NCBI GenBank assembly: GCA_015501585.1
Contig: JADNRY010000231.1
Coordinates: 1-64,000 of the forward strand
Direction of reading: 5' to 3'
Length of the DNA: 64,000 nucleotides
Origin: Rhodocollybia butyracea
Taxonomy: Eukaryota > Basidiomycota > Agaricomycetes > Agaricales > Omphalotaceae
How positions within the stretch are numbered: the first letter of the stretch is position 1; each line of letters opens with the position of its first letter. Positions 35,809 through 46,805 of this stretch are shown in pieces. The notes beneath the pieces are model-generated. The model saw only the letters and a program-made list of their open reading frames with translations. It was not told the origin of the DNA and did no database searches. A program made the translations under genes and the position numbers.

Positions 35809-38800
35809 ATGCCTGCTGCTACTGCCACCTCTCCCGCTGTAACCTCGCCTGCTTCTCTCAAAGCTGCCGTCGCGCCTGTCGAAGGTCAGGTCGATGTCTC
35901 AGCACTTTTTGTTAGCGACAAGGCTTCTCGCAATGCTGCCGTTGCGCATCTCGTCTCTGTTGCCTCAAAAGAAGGACCTTCTGCCCTACAGTCTGCTGGT
36001 TTCCAGGACGCTGTACTCAAGGCTCTCGCCGACAAAAAGTCCCCTGCCGCCCGTGAAGGTGGTGCTGAGGCTGTCCTCGCCTTTTCCAAAAATGGAGCTG
36101 TCAAAGCTCTTGAACCGAGTTTTGTCAACTCTGGCATCTACGCTGCTCTTCTCGAGACGTTCGCCGATAAAATGCCCGCTGTCCGGACAGCTGCAGTCGA
36201 GGCCGTCAGGGAGTTTGTTGCCGCTATGAACCCTTGGGCTACCGCCCTAATTCTTCCCGCTCTTCTTCACGAAATAAAAACCGCTGGTAAATGGCAAATC
36301 AAGACCGGTTCTCTGACCATCTTGAACCAGCTTGTCACAAGCGCCCCCGTCCAGATGTCGCGTCTCATGCCGGAGATCATTCCCGTTCTCGCTGAAGCCA
36401 TCTGGGACACCAAGGCCGATGTGAAGAAGGCCGCCCGTGATTCGCTCACAAAGGCCACAGCTCTTGTGTCGAACAAGGATATCGAACGCTTTATCCCTGC
36501 ACTTATTAAAGCTCTTATTAATCCAGTCGAAGAGGTTCCTAATACCATTATGCTCCTCTCGGCTACCACATTCGTTTCTGAAGTAGATTCCCCAACGCTT
36601 TCTCTCATGGTTCCTCTTCTTGCTCGTGGTCTTAGCGAGAAGTTGACTTCCACCAAGCGAAAAGTCGCAGTGTAAGCAGTTTTTTTTTCGCTCTTGTTTG
36701 TTTAGTACTTATTTTTGGTTCGTAGTATCGTCGACAACATGGCCAAGCTCGTCGATTCTTCAGTCACTGTCCGTCCTTTCATTCCCAAGCTCCTCCCGGG
36801 TCTGATCAAGGTCGAGACTACCATTGGTGACCCCGAAGCTCGTGGTGTCGTCGGCAAGGCCATTGCTACTCTCCGCCAAGTCGGCGAGGTACCAGAATCC
36901 AGCGATGGATCTGATCTGCCTCCCATCAAGCAAGCCGAGGCTAGTCAGCTCGCCAACTCGCTTACTGCGATTTACAAAAAACTTGGTGGTCAAGTTTCGC
37001 CCGCCAATGTCTCCGTCATGTACGCTTCTACTCTCGCCGCCAACCTTGTCAACCTTAAGAACTTTGACGTTCCTGAGTGGGATACCCTCGCTTCCTACCT
37101 CGCCTTTGCTACCGCCACTCCCGATGCCGTCTCCGTTGCTCGTGAGTGGGTTGTCCGCTCTGCTACAGAGGACACTGGTGAGGAAGAAGTTCTGGAGGAC
37201 GAGGAGGAAGGCGAGGACCTCTGTAACTGCCAGTTCTCTTTGGCTTACGGTGCCAAGATCCTGCTTAACACCGCTACTCTCCGTCTCAAGCGTGGCCACC
37301 GCTACGGTCTCTGCGGTAAGAACGGTACCGGAAAGTCAACTTTGATGCGTGCTATCACCAACGGGTTCGTTTTATAAATAATCCGCAGACTTGCTTGTTC
37401 TAATTTTTTCGTTGATAGACAAGTCGAAGGTTTCCCATCTCCTGATGAAGTCAGGACCTTCTACGTTGAGCACGACATTGATGGCAGCGAAGAAGATACC
37501 AGTGTTCTCTCGTTCATTCTCACCGACAAGCGTATTCAAGGTTCTGAGGCTGAAGTCATCGAAACGCTTGCATCTGTTGGTTTCACCGACGAGCGTCAGA
37601 AGCAGGCTATTGGATCCCTCTCTGGTGGTTGGAAGATGAAGCTTGCCCTTGCTCGGGCTATGCTTTTCAAGGCTGACATCCTCTTGCTTGATGAGCCTAC
37701 TAACCATCTTGATGTCGTCAACGTCGCTTGGTTGGAGAACTACCTGACCAACCTCAAGACCTGTACCTCCAGTATGTCGTTTTCACTCTCTTGTTATTGT
37801 TTTTTTCTAACATTTGCATAGTCATTGTCTCCCACGACTCTGGCTTCTTGAACAACACCATCACTGACGTCCTTCACTTGAACCGCTTCAAGCTCAGGAG
37901 ATACCGTGGTAATCTCGAGAAGTTCGTCCAGGCTGTTCCTGAGGCCAAGTCCTACTACACTCTCGAGGCTGCTGAGGACTACAAGTTCAAGCTCCCTGAC
38001 CCTCCTCTCCTTGAGGGTGTCAAGACCAAGGAAAAGAGTTTGTTGAAGATGTAAGTTTTTCTTTTTCTCGCCCCGAGCTGGCTTTTTCTTACATCTCTTC
38101 AGGCGTAAGGTCGGCTTCCAATACCCCACGCAACCTGTCCAACAGCTCTACGACATTACGCTCCAAGTCTCACTCTCCTCTCGTGTTGCCGTCCTCGGTC
38201 CTAACGGTTCCGGAAAGTCGACCCTCGTCAAGCTGCTCATCGGTGACATGGAGGCCAACAAGGGTGGTGAGATCTGGAAGCACCCCAACTTGGTCATTGG
38301 TTACGTCGCGCAACACGCTTTCCACCATATCGATCACCATCTTGACAAGACCCCGCTCGAGTACATGCTCTGGCGTTACCAGACTGGTGAAGATTTGGAG
38401 GAAATGACCAAGGCCAACCGTCAGATTTCTGAGGAGGAGGAGAAGAAGATGAAGGAGGGAAGCACTGTTGTTGTTGAGGGTGTGAAGAGGTTGATTGATG
38501 AGATTGTTGCAAGGAAGAAGTTGAAGCAGTCGTATGAGTATGAGGTTTCGTTCAAGAACCTCTCGTCGTCCGAGAACATCTGGTTACCTCGTGATGAGCT
38601 CGTCAAGCGTGGTTTCGAGAAGGTACGTTTTGCTATCATCCTTTCTAATGTTTGCAGCCATTGACGTATTTTATAGAAAGTCATTGAGGTTGACACCCGT
38701 GAAGCCCAGCGTCTTGGTCTCCTCCGTCCTCTCGTTCGTCGTGAGATTGAGAAGCACTTTGCTGACTTTGGTCTCGAGCCTGAGTTCGTCTCGCACAACA

Positions 38801-39301
38801 CCATGAGGGGTCTGTCCGGTGGTCAAAAGGTCAAGATCGTTCTCGGTGCTGCAACTTGGCGTCGTCCCCATGTTATGTGCTTGGATGAGCCTACTAGTGC
38901 GTTCTTTCACTTGAATAACTTTTTCAATGTCTAATATTCTCTTCGCAGACTACCTTGACCGAGAGTCGCTCGCTGCTCTTATTGAGGCTCTCAAGGTATT
39001 CGAGGGAGGTGTCCTTGTCATCACCCACAACCGAGACTTTTCCGAATCCCTGTGCAAGGAAGTCTGGGCTATGCGTGACGGTCGTCTCGAGGCGTCTGGC
39101 CACAATTGGGTCGAGGGTCAAGGTTCCGGTCCTCGTATCGACAAGAAGGATGGCGAGGATGATGACCAGTACGACGCTATGGGTAACAAGGTTGATTCGA
39201 CGAAGACAAAGAAAATCACCTCAGCAGAAGCACGGAAACTCAAGAAGGAGCGTATGGCACGGAAGAAGAGAGGTGAAGAGATCACCGATGATGAGCTTTG
39301 A
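35809..39301 (+). CDS. TEF3: Translation elongation factor 3 (ABC-F ATPase)
   Basis: eEF3 is the fungal ribosome-bound ATPase that helps release E-site tRNA and supports elongation; it acts in the cytosol. Seven exons (35809-36671, 36726-37364, 37419-37771, 37822-38050, 38103-38622, 38677-38896, 38949-39301) sum to 3177 nt, 1058 codons plus stop, the usual size. N-terminal HEAT repeats (residues about 40-330) lead to ABC1, with Walker [10 protein letters not shown], signature [15 protein letters not shown] and Walker [16 protein letters not shown]2 has Walker [10 protein letters not shown], signature [13 protein letters not shown] and MCLDEPTNYLD; its second half contains the chromodomain-like insertion (about SEEEEKK to VDTREAQ). 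The C terminus is the lysine-rich tail ending [12 protein letters not shown]. All ATPase motifs are intact. The leader is pyrimidine-rich, as in strongly expressed genes. Confidence 0.97.
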
Positions 39302-39681
39302 TTTGCTTCGAACATTTTGCGAATACAAAGCTTCTTTCTTTCTCTCTCTCTTCATTCCTCACTTGTTGTTTCATAACTCTCCGACTTGTGCATATACGAT
39401 TTCTTAATTATTCGACTACGTGTATGTTGTGCTATTTCCTCTGTTGTGACGATTATCATTTACGGCTCGAATTGTTTCCGTTGTTTACTACTCATTATGG
39501 CTCTCATAATCTATATCTACTTCCTGAATACTGCGAGAACACTGAGTAAACGAAAAGCTGAAGGCTGAAGATTGAGGTTATTGGCTTCCTTGTTCGATTC
39601 ATGATAACTATACATGATTGCCGTGTAGTGTAATCTAAAATACAACCATCATAATAACCATAGAGTAACGACTCGGATGTA

Positions 39682-40704
39682 TCACTTTTCCTTGCTCAAC
39701 GCTTTGAGATTTTCTCCGTCTGCCAAGTGCACTGGTGTAGGGTCGTCTTTTGGAGGTTCACCCATAATTTGACGAAGTCCTGCCGTATTGAGGAGTTTGG
39801 CGTATTTCGGTTGCACAAACATGGCTCTATGGTAATGTCAAGATAAAATTAATGAGTGGAATAGAAGAAAGCTCACTTTGCTTCGACGAGCAACGTTCCT
39901 TTCATATCTTCCAACCTCGCTACAACGTATGCTCTCCGGCCCTTGACTTCGCCCATCTTTGTCTTGACGACAACAAACTGGTCAGCTTTGGTAGGTGCAC
40001 GATAACTGAGGTTGAGCGTTGCCGTCACTCCCACTCGTTCTGGGAGATTGTTAATAGCCTATCAGAACGGCCGTAAGTAACGCGGGCTGAACAAAGAATC
40101 TAGATGCACTCTTACCGTACGTGCCATTGATTCATCCAGGATAGTGGCTAGCATTCCGCCATGGACAATTCCGTCATGGCCACAGAGGCCTCTACCGAGA
40201 TGTACGAAAACATAACTTTCCGATTCATCTCGGCGGACCCAAACGACTGGGGTACAGTTAACTTTCCTGGACCACGGAGTGCGCCAGCAGAGAGATTGTT
40301 TACGCGGCGCTCTCAGGGAAGTGCTGGTAAGGACGAGCCTCATACCATTCGTTTGCATCAGAGGCAGCGCGCAGGGATTCTAGTAGAGGTAAAGAGAGTA
40401 GCTGTTTTTCAATAGCAGCTGTGTATTCTAGCGATTCTGGTGAGTGAGGATCAGCGGGAGGACCTGGGGCAGGAGCAGGGTATAAAAAAGCAAGCGGAGA
40501 AGCTGGGTATATTGACCCTACTGCGTAAGCTGTTAAACTGACAAAAGCAGTCAAGGTTATTGATAAAAATCCTAGGCGACGAGGAGGTGGGGAAGATTTT
40601 CTCCCCGGCTCTTCGGAGAAAGAGGAATAGCTGCGTTTAGTAGACAATAAGAGTGATCTAGAGTAGACTCGACGAGAAAGAAGTGTTCTAATAGGAACCG
40701 ACAT
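39682..40704 (-). CDS. Hotdog-fold thioesterase, probably mitochondrial (two frameshifts)
   Basis: This is a PaaI/4HBT-type acyl-CoA thioesterase-like protein of the fungal kind that has an N-terminal anchor. The ATG at 40704 (MSVPIRTLLSRRVYSRSLLL) gives an Arg/Ser-rich mitochondrial presequence, followed by a hydrophobic segment (LSITLTAFVSLTAYAVGS). The hotdog core has LGRGLCGHDGIVHGGMLATI, with the HGG catalytic-helix signature, and later AYVVARLEDMKGTLLVEA. Introns lie at about 40064-40116 and 39828-39876. The segment between exon parts needs three frames: ARPYQHFPES in one, NNLSAGALRGPGKLTVP in the next, VVWVRRDESES in the third. The middle part is a conserved family segment, so an intron does not explain it. 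The two shifts each equal one missing base, one of them at a CCCC run (about 40247-40250). Either this is a young pseudogene or the sequence has indel errors. Confidence 0.75.
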
Positions 40705-41208
40705 TGAAGAAGAAAGCACGTCCGGACTCCGGTAACTCCGGTAACTTCCGGTACGCGTTGTTTATTCCAAAAGGTTTAGCCAAACAACCTTTTGTCTTTT
40801 CAATTGTCATTTCGTCCTTGCGAAACGAACAAAAAAACACAATAAAACGCGTCCTGTAATTGTTAAATGTGACCTTTTAACTGGCAGATTGGTACGTTCC
40901 TGATGGAAATGCTCAGGAATTAACTCTTCTTTCCCTTCAAGCCCTTTGTTTTCCTTACCGAAGAAGGTTCTGCTTAGATTCGCCTGCTTCGGTGGCTTTG
41001 ATTATTGTTTTATCTAGCCTGAGCTCCAAACCTTACAGATATGCATTACGATTCTCCAGTATAAAAGTCATACGAAATTGTCCACGGTAAACCAAGTTTC
41101 CCTCCAGCCTAGTTCCGATTGACTTGCTGATCCAACTGAACTGGACGACGCTTTCCCTTTCTTTTGACATTCTACCCCATTATCTTGTTCATCCCACACT
41201 CAGATATC

Positions 41209-41832
41209 ATGGCTTTCGGTTCTAGCTCTAAATCCAGGTCGAGCAGGCCTACTCAGCCGAATCCTGCTTCTGCCGCCGATCTCATGGCTCAGGAATTGCT
41301 CATGATGCAGTTCCTCGGTGGCGGATCTATGGACAGAAACAACCAGCGTCTTATGATGGAACAGCAGCAGAAATCTGCTGCTGCTGCTTCCGCATCGCAC
41401 TCTAACAGTCGGAGTAGTCGAAAGCCTCGAACACAGAGTCTTTCCGTACAAGCCATGCCACCCACAACGCACGTTATTCCTGTTTCGTCGATGCCGGGAG
41501 ATGCGTACAATCCCCAATACGCGTACAACCCCCAGTACGACTACCACCGCCACCCATATCCCCAGCATCACGCTTACCCGCAAAACGTTCCTCTTTCCCC
41601 ACACCCGGAACACTTTACTCATGCGCACGCACATGTGCAGCCGAGGCGAAGGCACTCTGATGGCTCCGAGTCTAGCTCGTCGAGCTCATCGTACTACTCA
41701 TCGACACCCAGTCCGACTTCGTCGACTTTTGACCCATCTGCAGATGAGTATTATGCGCCTCAGCACGATCATACAGCTAGAAAGTCAAAGGGCTTGAAAG
41801 GGAGGGCGAGGGCTTTCTTTGGTGGCCATTAG
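41209..41832 (+). CDS. Low-complexity Ser/His/Tyr-rich protein of unknown function
   Basis: A single-exon frame of 207 codons from the ATG at 41209, preceded by a CT-rich leader and a TATAAA-like motif at 41061-41066 about 145 bp upstream. The N terminus is serine/arginine-rich. A helical segment contains DLMAQELLMMQFLGGG and MMEQQQKSAAAASA. A tyrosine/histidine/proline-rich region has the repeat AYNPQYAYNPQYDY (residues about 102-115) and HAHAHVQPRRRHSD. A serine tract follows, and a basic end reads KSKGLKGRARAFFGGH. No signal peptide or membrane helix is present. The conserved-looking ends with a disordered middle suggest a real fungal protein, but I cannot name it. Confidence 0.6.
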   Translation: MAFGSSSKSRSSRPTQPNPASAADLMAQELLMMQFLGGGSMDRNNQRLMMEQQQKSAAAASASHSNSRSSRKPRTQSLSVQAMPPTTHVIPVSSMPGDAYNPQYAYNPQYDYHRHPYPQHHAYPQNVPLSPHPEHFTHAHAHVQPRRRHSDGSESSSSSSSYYSSTPSPTSSTFDPSADEYYAPQHDHTARKSKGLKGRARAFFGGH

Positions 41833-41879
41833 TGATACACGAAGTGTTGTATACCGGAGTCTGTGACTCTTTTCTTTCT

Positions 41880-42390
41880 AAGTTATCTTTCATTGCTTGT
41901 ATATATACCACACTTTGTATCATAGGTACTGTCTCGTCGTCGTTGGCTTGTTAATCTATAATGGTATAACTACGTGTATGGAGGTATAGCTCAGCCGGGA
42001 GAGCAGTCGAACGAAATCATCAGGTCTCCAATTCTGTTCATCTGAAAAGGTCCTGCGTTCGAGTCGCAGTACCCCCTTCCCACATCTCCTGTCTCCCTTT
42101 GGAGGATCCGAGCTTTTGCTTTTGCCAATCAAAATGTAATCGGAGCCTTTTTGAATCCGGGAATACCGATACAATCGGATACAATCGGTTCAATTTGAAT
42201 TCGCTTCTGCCTACTCGTGCATAGCTACTTTTTATGCCTCTAATGCTAGTAGTTTGCGCGATAAGTACTTGATATCTTGATCTTCAAGTTCTCGAGTTGT
42301 TGAAAAACGATGCTTGCAGCCCACAATTCGGTAAACTCGGTAATATGCGGCTAAATGTCATCCAGTCATACAGATGTTATTAGTCTCCCC
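41880..42390. repeat. Tandem duplication unit 1 (contains degenerate tRNA-Phe)
   Basis: The sequence from about 41925 to 42390 aligns with about 42455 to 43085. Shared landmarks are GTCTCGTCGTCGTTG before the tRNA, the tRNA itself, GGTTCAATTTGAAT, a CTCGAG-containing block, and AATTCGGTAAACTCGGTAATATGCGGCTAA at the end. The units have diverged substantially, so the duplication is not recent. Confidence 0.75.
41980..42077 (+). pseudogene. Degenerate tRNA-Phe copy
   Basis: The D arm (GCTC...GAGC) and T arm (CTGCG TTCGAGT CGCAG) are kept, and the acceptor stem has one A-C mismatch (GGAGGTA/TACCCCC). The anticodon arm GCAGACTGAAG of the good copy is replaced by GTCGAACGAAATC and no longer pairs with its partner ATCTGA. 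So it is probably a pseudogene created by the local duplication. Confidence 0.7.
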
Positions 42391-42429
42391 TCCTTACACT
42401 GACGATCCATGCGGATGTGTAGCTGTATA

Positions 42430-43083
42430 CAGGAGTATGGACCTCTTCTATGTGCTGTCTCGTTGTCGTTGTCTTGTTACTAAGCCGTACATAATGGTAG
42501 GACTATGTATGGGGGTATAGCTCAATTGGGAGAGCAGCAGACTGAAGTTCAGCGAGTCTTTGTTCATCTGAAGGTCCCGCGTTCGATCCGCGGTACCCCC
42601 AGTAAAAATTGGAGTGAGAAATTTTTTTACACCTGGCTATGGTGGTGTAACCAACGTGGGCCCCCCCAGCTACAGTAACATACATATCGTGCCAACTACC
42701 TGCTTGGGATGGGTAGTCTCCGCAATCAACATGAAAGCGCCATCGAACAAACGCCAAGACTACACAGGACTGCACCCGGACCAGACCCGGACAACAAACA
42801 AACCCATGAACAAAAGATCTGGAGTGGCAGGGAGTGGCAGGGAGTGGCCGCGATCCGGAGCTTTTGAAATCCGGAGTTTCACTGATATTTGAATTGCATT
42901 ATCGGTTCAATTTGAATACGCGACTACATTTTTCGTGTAACTACTCTCTTTACGCCCTCGAGTAAGTACTGCAAGTACTTGCAAGTTGGTCTTTCAAGTC
43001 CTCGAGCTGGAATACGATGCTTGTAGCCCCCAATTCGGTTAAACTCGGTAATATGCGGCTAACTGTCATTCAGTCACATATAG
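42430..43083. repeat. Tandem duplication unit 2 (contains functional-looking tRNA-Phe)
   Basis: This is the second unit of the duplication described at 41880-42390. It is longer because it has about 200 bp after the tRNA (42602-42830) that unit 1 lacks. It ends immediately before the P450 leader. Confidence 0.7.
42511..42601 (+). tRNA. tRNA-Phe(GAA) with intron
   Basis: The cloverleaf reads cleanly. The acceptor GGGGGTA pairs with TACCCCC and discriminator A at 42601. The D stem is GCTC/GAGC and the T stem CCGCG/CGCGG with loop TTCGATC. The anticodon loop is CTGAAGA with anticodon GAA. An 18-nt intron (about 42548-42565) lies directly after position 37, the canonical eukaryotic tRNA intron site. 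The mature length is 73 nt before CCA addition. The A box (TAGCTCAATTGGGA) and B box (GTTCGATCC) for Pol III are present. Confidence 0.93.
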
Positions 43084-43124
43084 ATGTCACTAGAGGATAA
43101 AAAGGCGCTGTTGGCTTCCATCCT

Positions 43125-45473
43125 ATGTTCAGACTCGAACAAATGCACTTCTCTCTACAGCTCTGTGCATCAATCCTGGCAAGCTTGCTTGCCTATTATC
43201 TCTTTAGGATCGTTCGATGGGCATTCTTTCGGTCCACAACGTCTACCCAGCTTCGCGGTCCCCCGAGCAATAGCTTCCTGTTTGGACATAAAGAGCTGTG
43301 GTCTCGTGTAAGTATTTTATTTTTTCTGGAGCTCGTATTTCTTTGAAACGTTGCCATGAACAGGCCACGCCTTTCGGTAAACCTGATATCGTGGACAAAT
43401 GGCATGAGCTCTATGGACCTACATTCACCGTGAGAGGAGCTCTCGGCGTAAGTGGTAACGATACAGCTTTCATGCGCGCGAAACTAAAGTTTCTGCTTTC
43501 AGATTCCCCGGATCGTTACAATGGATACCAAAGCTATTCAGCATATTATGAGAAACGATTACACATACATAAAACCTCGTTCTACCCAAAGGATCCTGCA
43601 GATGGTCCTTGGAGAGGGTGTGTGAGATATTGGCCGATCATCAGTCTATAAGGCTGTAACTTTGTCCATAGGTTCCGGGATACTACTTTCTGAAGGAGCC
43701 CGGCACAGACGTCAGGTGAATCCTTCAGTCATCTATATCGACGGTTGCTAATATAAATCCCCACGAAAAGCGTAAAGTCATGGTACGATTATTCTTCCAC
43801 AACAGCGAACTTTCCGCTAACCTCATGTCAGAACCCGGCGTTTGGACCCAACCAAATTCGCGAATTAACCCCGGCATTTTTTGAAAAATCTTTCGAGGTG
43901 AGTATTTCTCCATATTCTGCACAGAAATACCTTCCCGACACTGGCTTCATCAGCTACGTGATATCTGGGCAGCTCAGATAACTGAAGGCGTCGGGAGGGT
44001 AGATGCAATGGACTGGTTTAGCAAGACCGCCTTGGATATTATCGGACTGACAGGTCCCTTCCGTCCTTTTCAGAGTCCTCCCGGGAGCTAACTCGCCTCT
44101 TCCACTAGGATTTAATTATCACTTTAATGGTCTGAACGGTCGTTCTCAAACAAATGAATTGAGTCTAGCTTTCTCAGCAATTTTCCGCTCCTCTGGTTGG
44201 GCTAGTGCTTGGATGCCTGTTATAGCAGCGCTTCCTATCCAACGAGTATTCCGGGCGGTTAGTATAGATCGTACAATCTATCTTTTAAATTTTTTCATCG
44301 CATATATTAGCTTTCCTGGGCCTCCGGAACCACTGCAGGTGAGCAAAACAGAGAATCTTCGCATCATCTGAGTTACTTATTCTGGTCCTAGCAATGAACG
44401 CTTGTGCAGAATGCATACAGCGGATAGGTAGAGAAATTCTGACGGAAAGCAAAGCATACCTGGCAGCTACTGGAGAAAAGAGTAGCTGGGGAGCTCGAGA
44501 TCTGCTGTCACTCCTTCTCAAATCCAATATGAGCACTGAAATCGCCGGTGAAGAGCGAATGAGTGACGCGGATGTCATCGCACGTACGCACGACTCCTCT
44601 TTATCACTCACATATCTTGAACTGCCTTGTAGAAATTCCTACGTTTTTGATTGCTGGTTTTGAGACGACTTCAACTTCTTTGACATGGGCTTTCCTCGCA
44701 CTTTCACAGCACCAGGAGATCCAGGACAAGCTTCGCGAGGAGCTTCTTGGTGTTTCTACAGCAACGCCTAGTATGGACGAGTTAAACGAGCTGCCCCTCC
44801 TTGATGCGTTCCTTCGCGAGACCTTGCGCCTGTATGCCCCTTTGATACACATCATGCGGGCTGCTGAAAAGGACGACATAATTCCACTGGCCCACCCGAT
44901 TACTGATTGTGATGGTATAGTTCACAATGAGCTCCTGTGAGTGGTATCAAGTATTGTGGGTGCAAGGATGAGTACTCATGTAGCGTAACTAGTGTTCGCA
45001 AAGGTCAAATGTTCAACCTTTCATTGCTCGGGGTCAATACGGATAAATCGTTGTGGGGCCCTGATGCTGGAGAATTCAGGTTGGTATAAGTTCTCCGCCA
45101 TAGTTATATTCCTAAGCATTGTGATCTTCCAGACCTGAACGTTGGCTTCAACTCCCGGATAGTGTTAAAAGCATCCCCGGGGTTTATAGCAATCTGATGA
45201 CATTTTTCGGAGGCTCGCGAGGCTGCATTGGCTGGCGCTTTGCTCTGATGGAGTAAGCATTTTAATCCTTACATCGTCTAGTCCGAAGAACTTATGGTTT
45301 CTTCTAGAATGAAAGTTCTTTTGTTCACATTGGTCCGGAGCTTCGAGGTGGAGCTGGAGGTCCCCAAAGAGCAGATTGTGACTTCCCGGGCTGCAGCAAT
45401 GCAACGACCATCGTTGAGCTCCGAGCCTATCCGTGCAATCTTACCTGTTATCATCAGGCCGTTGAAGGATTGA
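43125..45473 (+). CDS. Cytochrome P450 monooxygenase (microsomal, fungal)
   Basis: A heme-thiolate monooxygenase with an N-terminal ER anchor. From the ATG at 43125, a hydrophobic segment ([17 protein letters not shown]) is followed by the proline hinge [13 protein letters not shown] followed about a dozen short exons. Key motifs are the C helix GARHRRQRKVMNPAF, I helix [14 protein letters not shown] (the oxygen-activation groove), K helix ETLR, PERW after the meander region, and the heme loop [15 protein letters not shown] with its cysteine near 45225. The protein is about 500 residues, the normal size, and all splice junctions I followed keep frame. An upstream ATG at 43084 is out of frame. 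Substrate and CYP family cannot be assigned; the GCIGWRFAL heme loop is common in agaricomycete P450s. No biosynthetic partner genes adjoin it. Confidence 0.93.
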
Positions 45474-45813
45474 ATGTTTTTAAGATTGGGGGTCAAAGCG
45501 TTGTGGAGTAGAATATACTTTGCTCAGAATACTCTCAACCCCTTTTAGACGAGGCTAATATACTGTCGTCACTTCGAAAAATTGAAATGCAGATGAACTT
45601 CTGATCACTGGTTGGAGGTATTATGTTCCAAGTTAAGGGGAAATGAGGCCACCGTTCTGGAGGACTTCCACGACGTTCGGACAAACATAAAATTTGCTAA
45701 GACGCGTCATATTCAGGCGCGGTACACGTCGTGGTCGTGAAACGCGTGGGGTATGCAATTCAGACAATGTGATTGGCTAGACACTTGTCCCACGAATCAA
45801 TCACCCAACCACG

Positions 45814-46805
45814 ATGTCTTCAGAGCCTCGCAGCTTCCGCCAAAGGCTCGTTCGAATTTTAACCAAGACATCACATGCTAGTGCACCGTTTATTACTACG
45901 TTTCTTTTAATTCACCTCAGCGCTCCTGTGCTGGCCAATATCGGAGGTTCTTCGCTATCATCTCAAGTGATGGTATGTCCAAGAAATAATTCTCTGATTC
46001 TCGAACCTAAACACCGCGTAACCAACAGCTACTTGGCAGAGAATACTACCAGACAAAACTTGGAGAGCCATATCTTGTTCTAGGACCGTTGGCCGTCCAT
46101 GCCCTTTCTGGGATTATCAGACGTGCGCTTATATCATATCCCAAACTCAAAGCCCCAGCAAACGCGTCTAGCTCGTTCCTTGGCCGAATACGCTCTGTTC
46201 TTCCTACCACGGTCCTTCCTCTGACTGGTTTCGCGACCGCTTTGCTTCTTCCGATCCATTTTTGCATTCACAGACTACTGCCTACGACCTCATCGCCACC
46301 TGTATCTTCACTTGGTCCTTCTGAGCTTGATTTTTCCTTTGTTCAGTACGGATTGCATAACTATCCGATTGTCAGTTGGACCCTCTATGCGACCCTTGTT
46401 GGAGCGGCAGTTATCCATGCTGTAGAGGGCGGGCGGGTACTTCTGGGTAATCTGGGTAGCTCTAGTTCTTCCGATTCACCATCTTTGGAAAAACCTTTAA
46501 GTAGCCCCTCAATTTCAAAAGACCCCAAGTTCCGTCGCAAGTTGCTTGCAGTAGCTATTGCGCTTCCTGTACTTTCAGGACTATACTTTCTACATACAGA
46601 ACCCATGTACATATTCCCTGATATGGCCAAACGCCTGGAGGTGTATATCATTTGTCCAGGCTCTACCGTATGTAACATATCCCAATACAAGTACAATATG
46701 TATAAATGGATAATCACTGTGATTTTCGTAACTACATTAAAGTACCTATGCGTCTGTTTCTTGCGGCTACTAATGCTTCGATCGCATACTCATTGTTCTC
46801 ATAGT
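45814..46805 (+). CDS. MCP1-like mitochondrial outer-membrane protein (DUF1691-type)
   Basis: Yeast Mcp1 is a multi-pass mitochondrial outer-membrane protein that recruits the lipid transporter Vps13 at organelle contacts; the assignment is by motif and topology. Exon 1 (45814-45972) has FITTFLLIHLSAPVLANIGG and SSLSSQVM. The intron is 45973-46028, and exon 2 opens LLGREYYQTKLGEPYLVLGP and continues with HALSGI and several hydrophobic segments (TVLPLTGFATALLLPIHFCI, IVSWTLYATLVGAAVIHAVE, LLAVAIALPVLSGLYFL) to MYIFPDMAKRLE near 46640. The 3' end is uncertain. The frame can run on to 46856, or a last intron starting GTGTATATC near 46641 could join a short exon ending TNASIAYSLFS at about 46805. 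Either way the end meets or overlaps the converging ATPase gene. Confidence 0.72.

Noticed and set aside
36760..37299. Long minus-strand and alternative plus-strand frames inside eEF3
   Set aside because: The sense frame carries all eEF3 motifs; these are shadows of a codon-biased gene.
40270..40310. A 38-nt GT-AG intron that would bridge the first thioesterase frame break
   Set aside because: It would remove the conserved NNLSAGALRGPGK stretch and is shorter than the other introns here; missing bases explain the data better.
43084..43124. Earlier ATG (43084) for the P450
   Set aside because: It is out of frame with the membrane anchor and hinge; the ATG at 43125 gives a normal N terminus.
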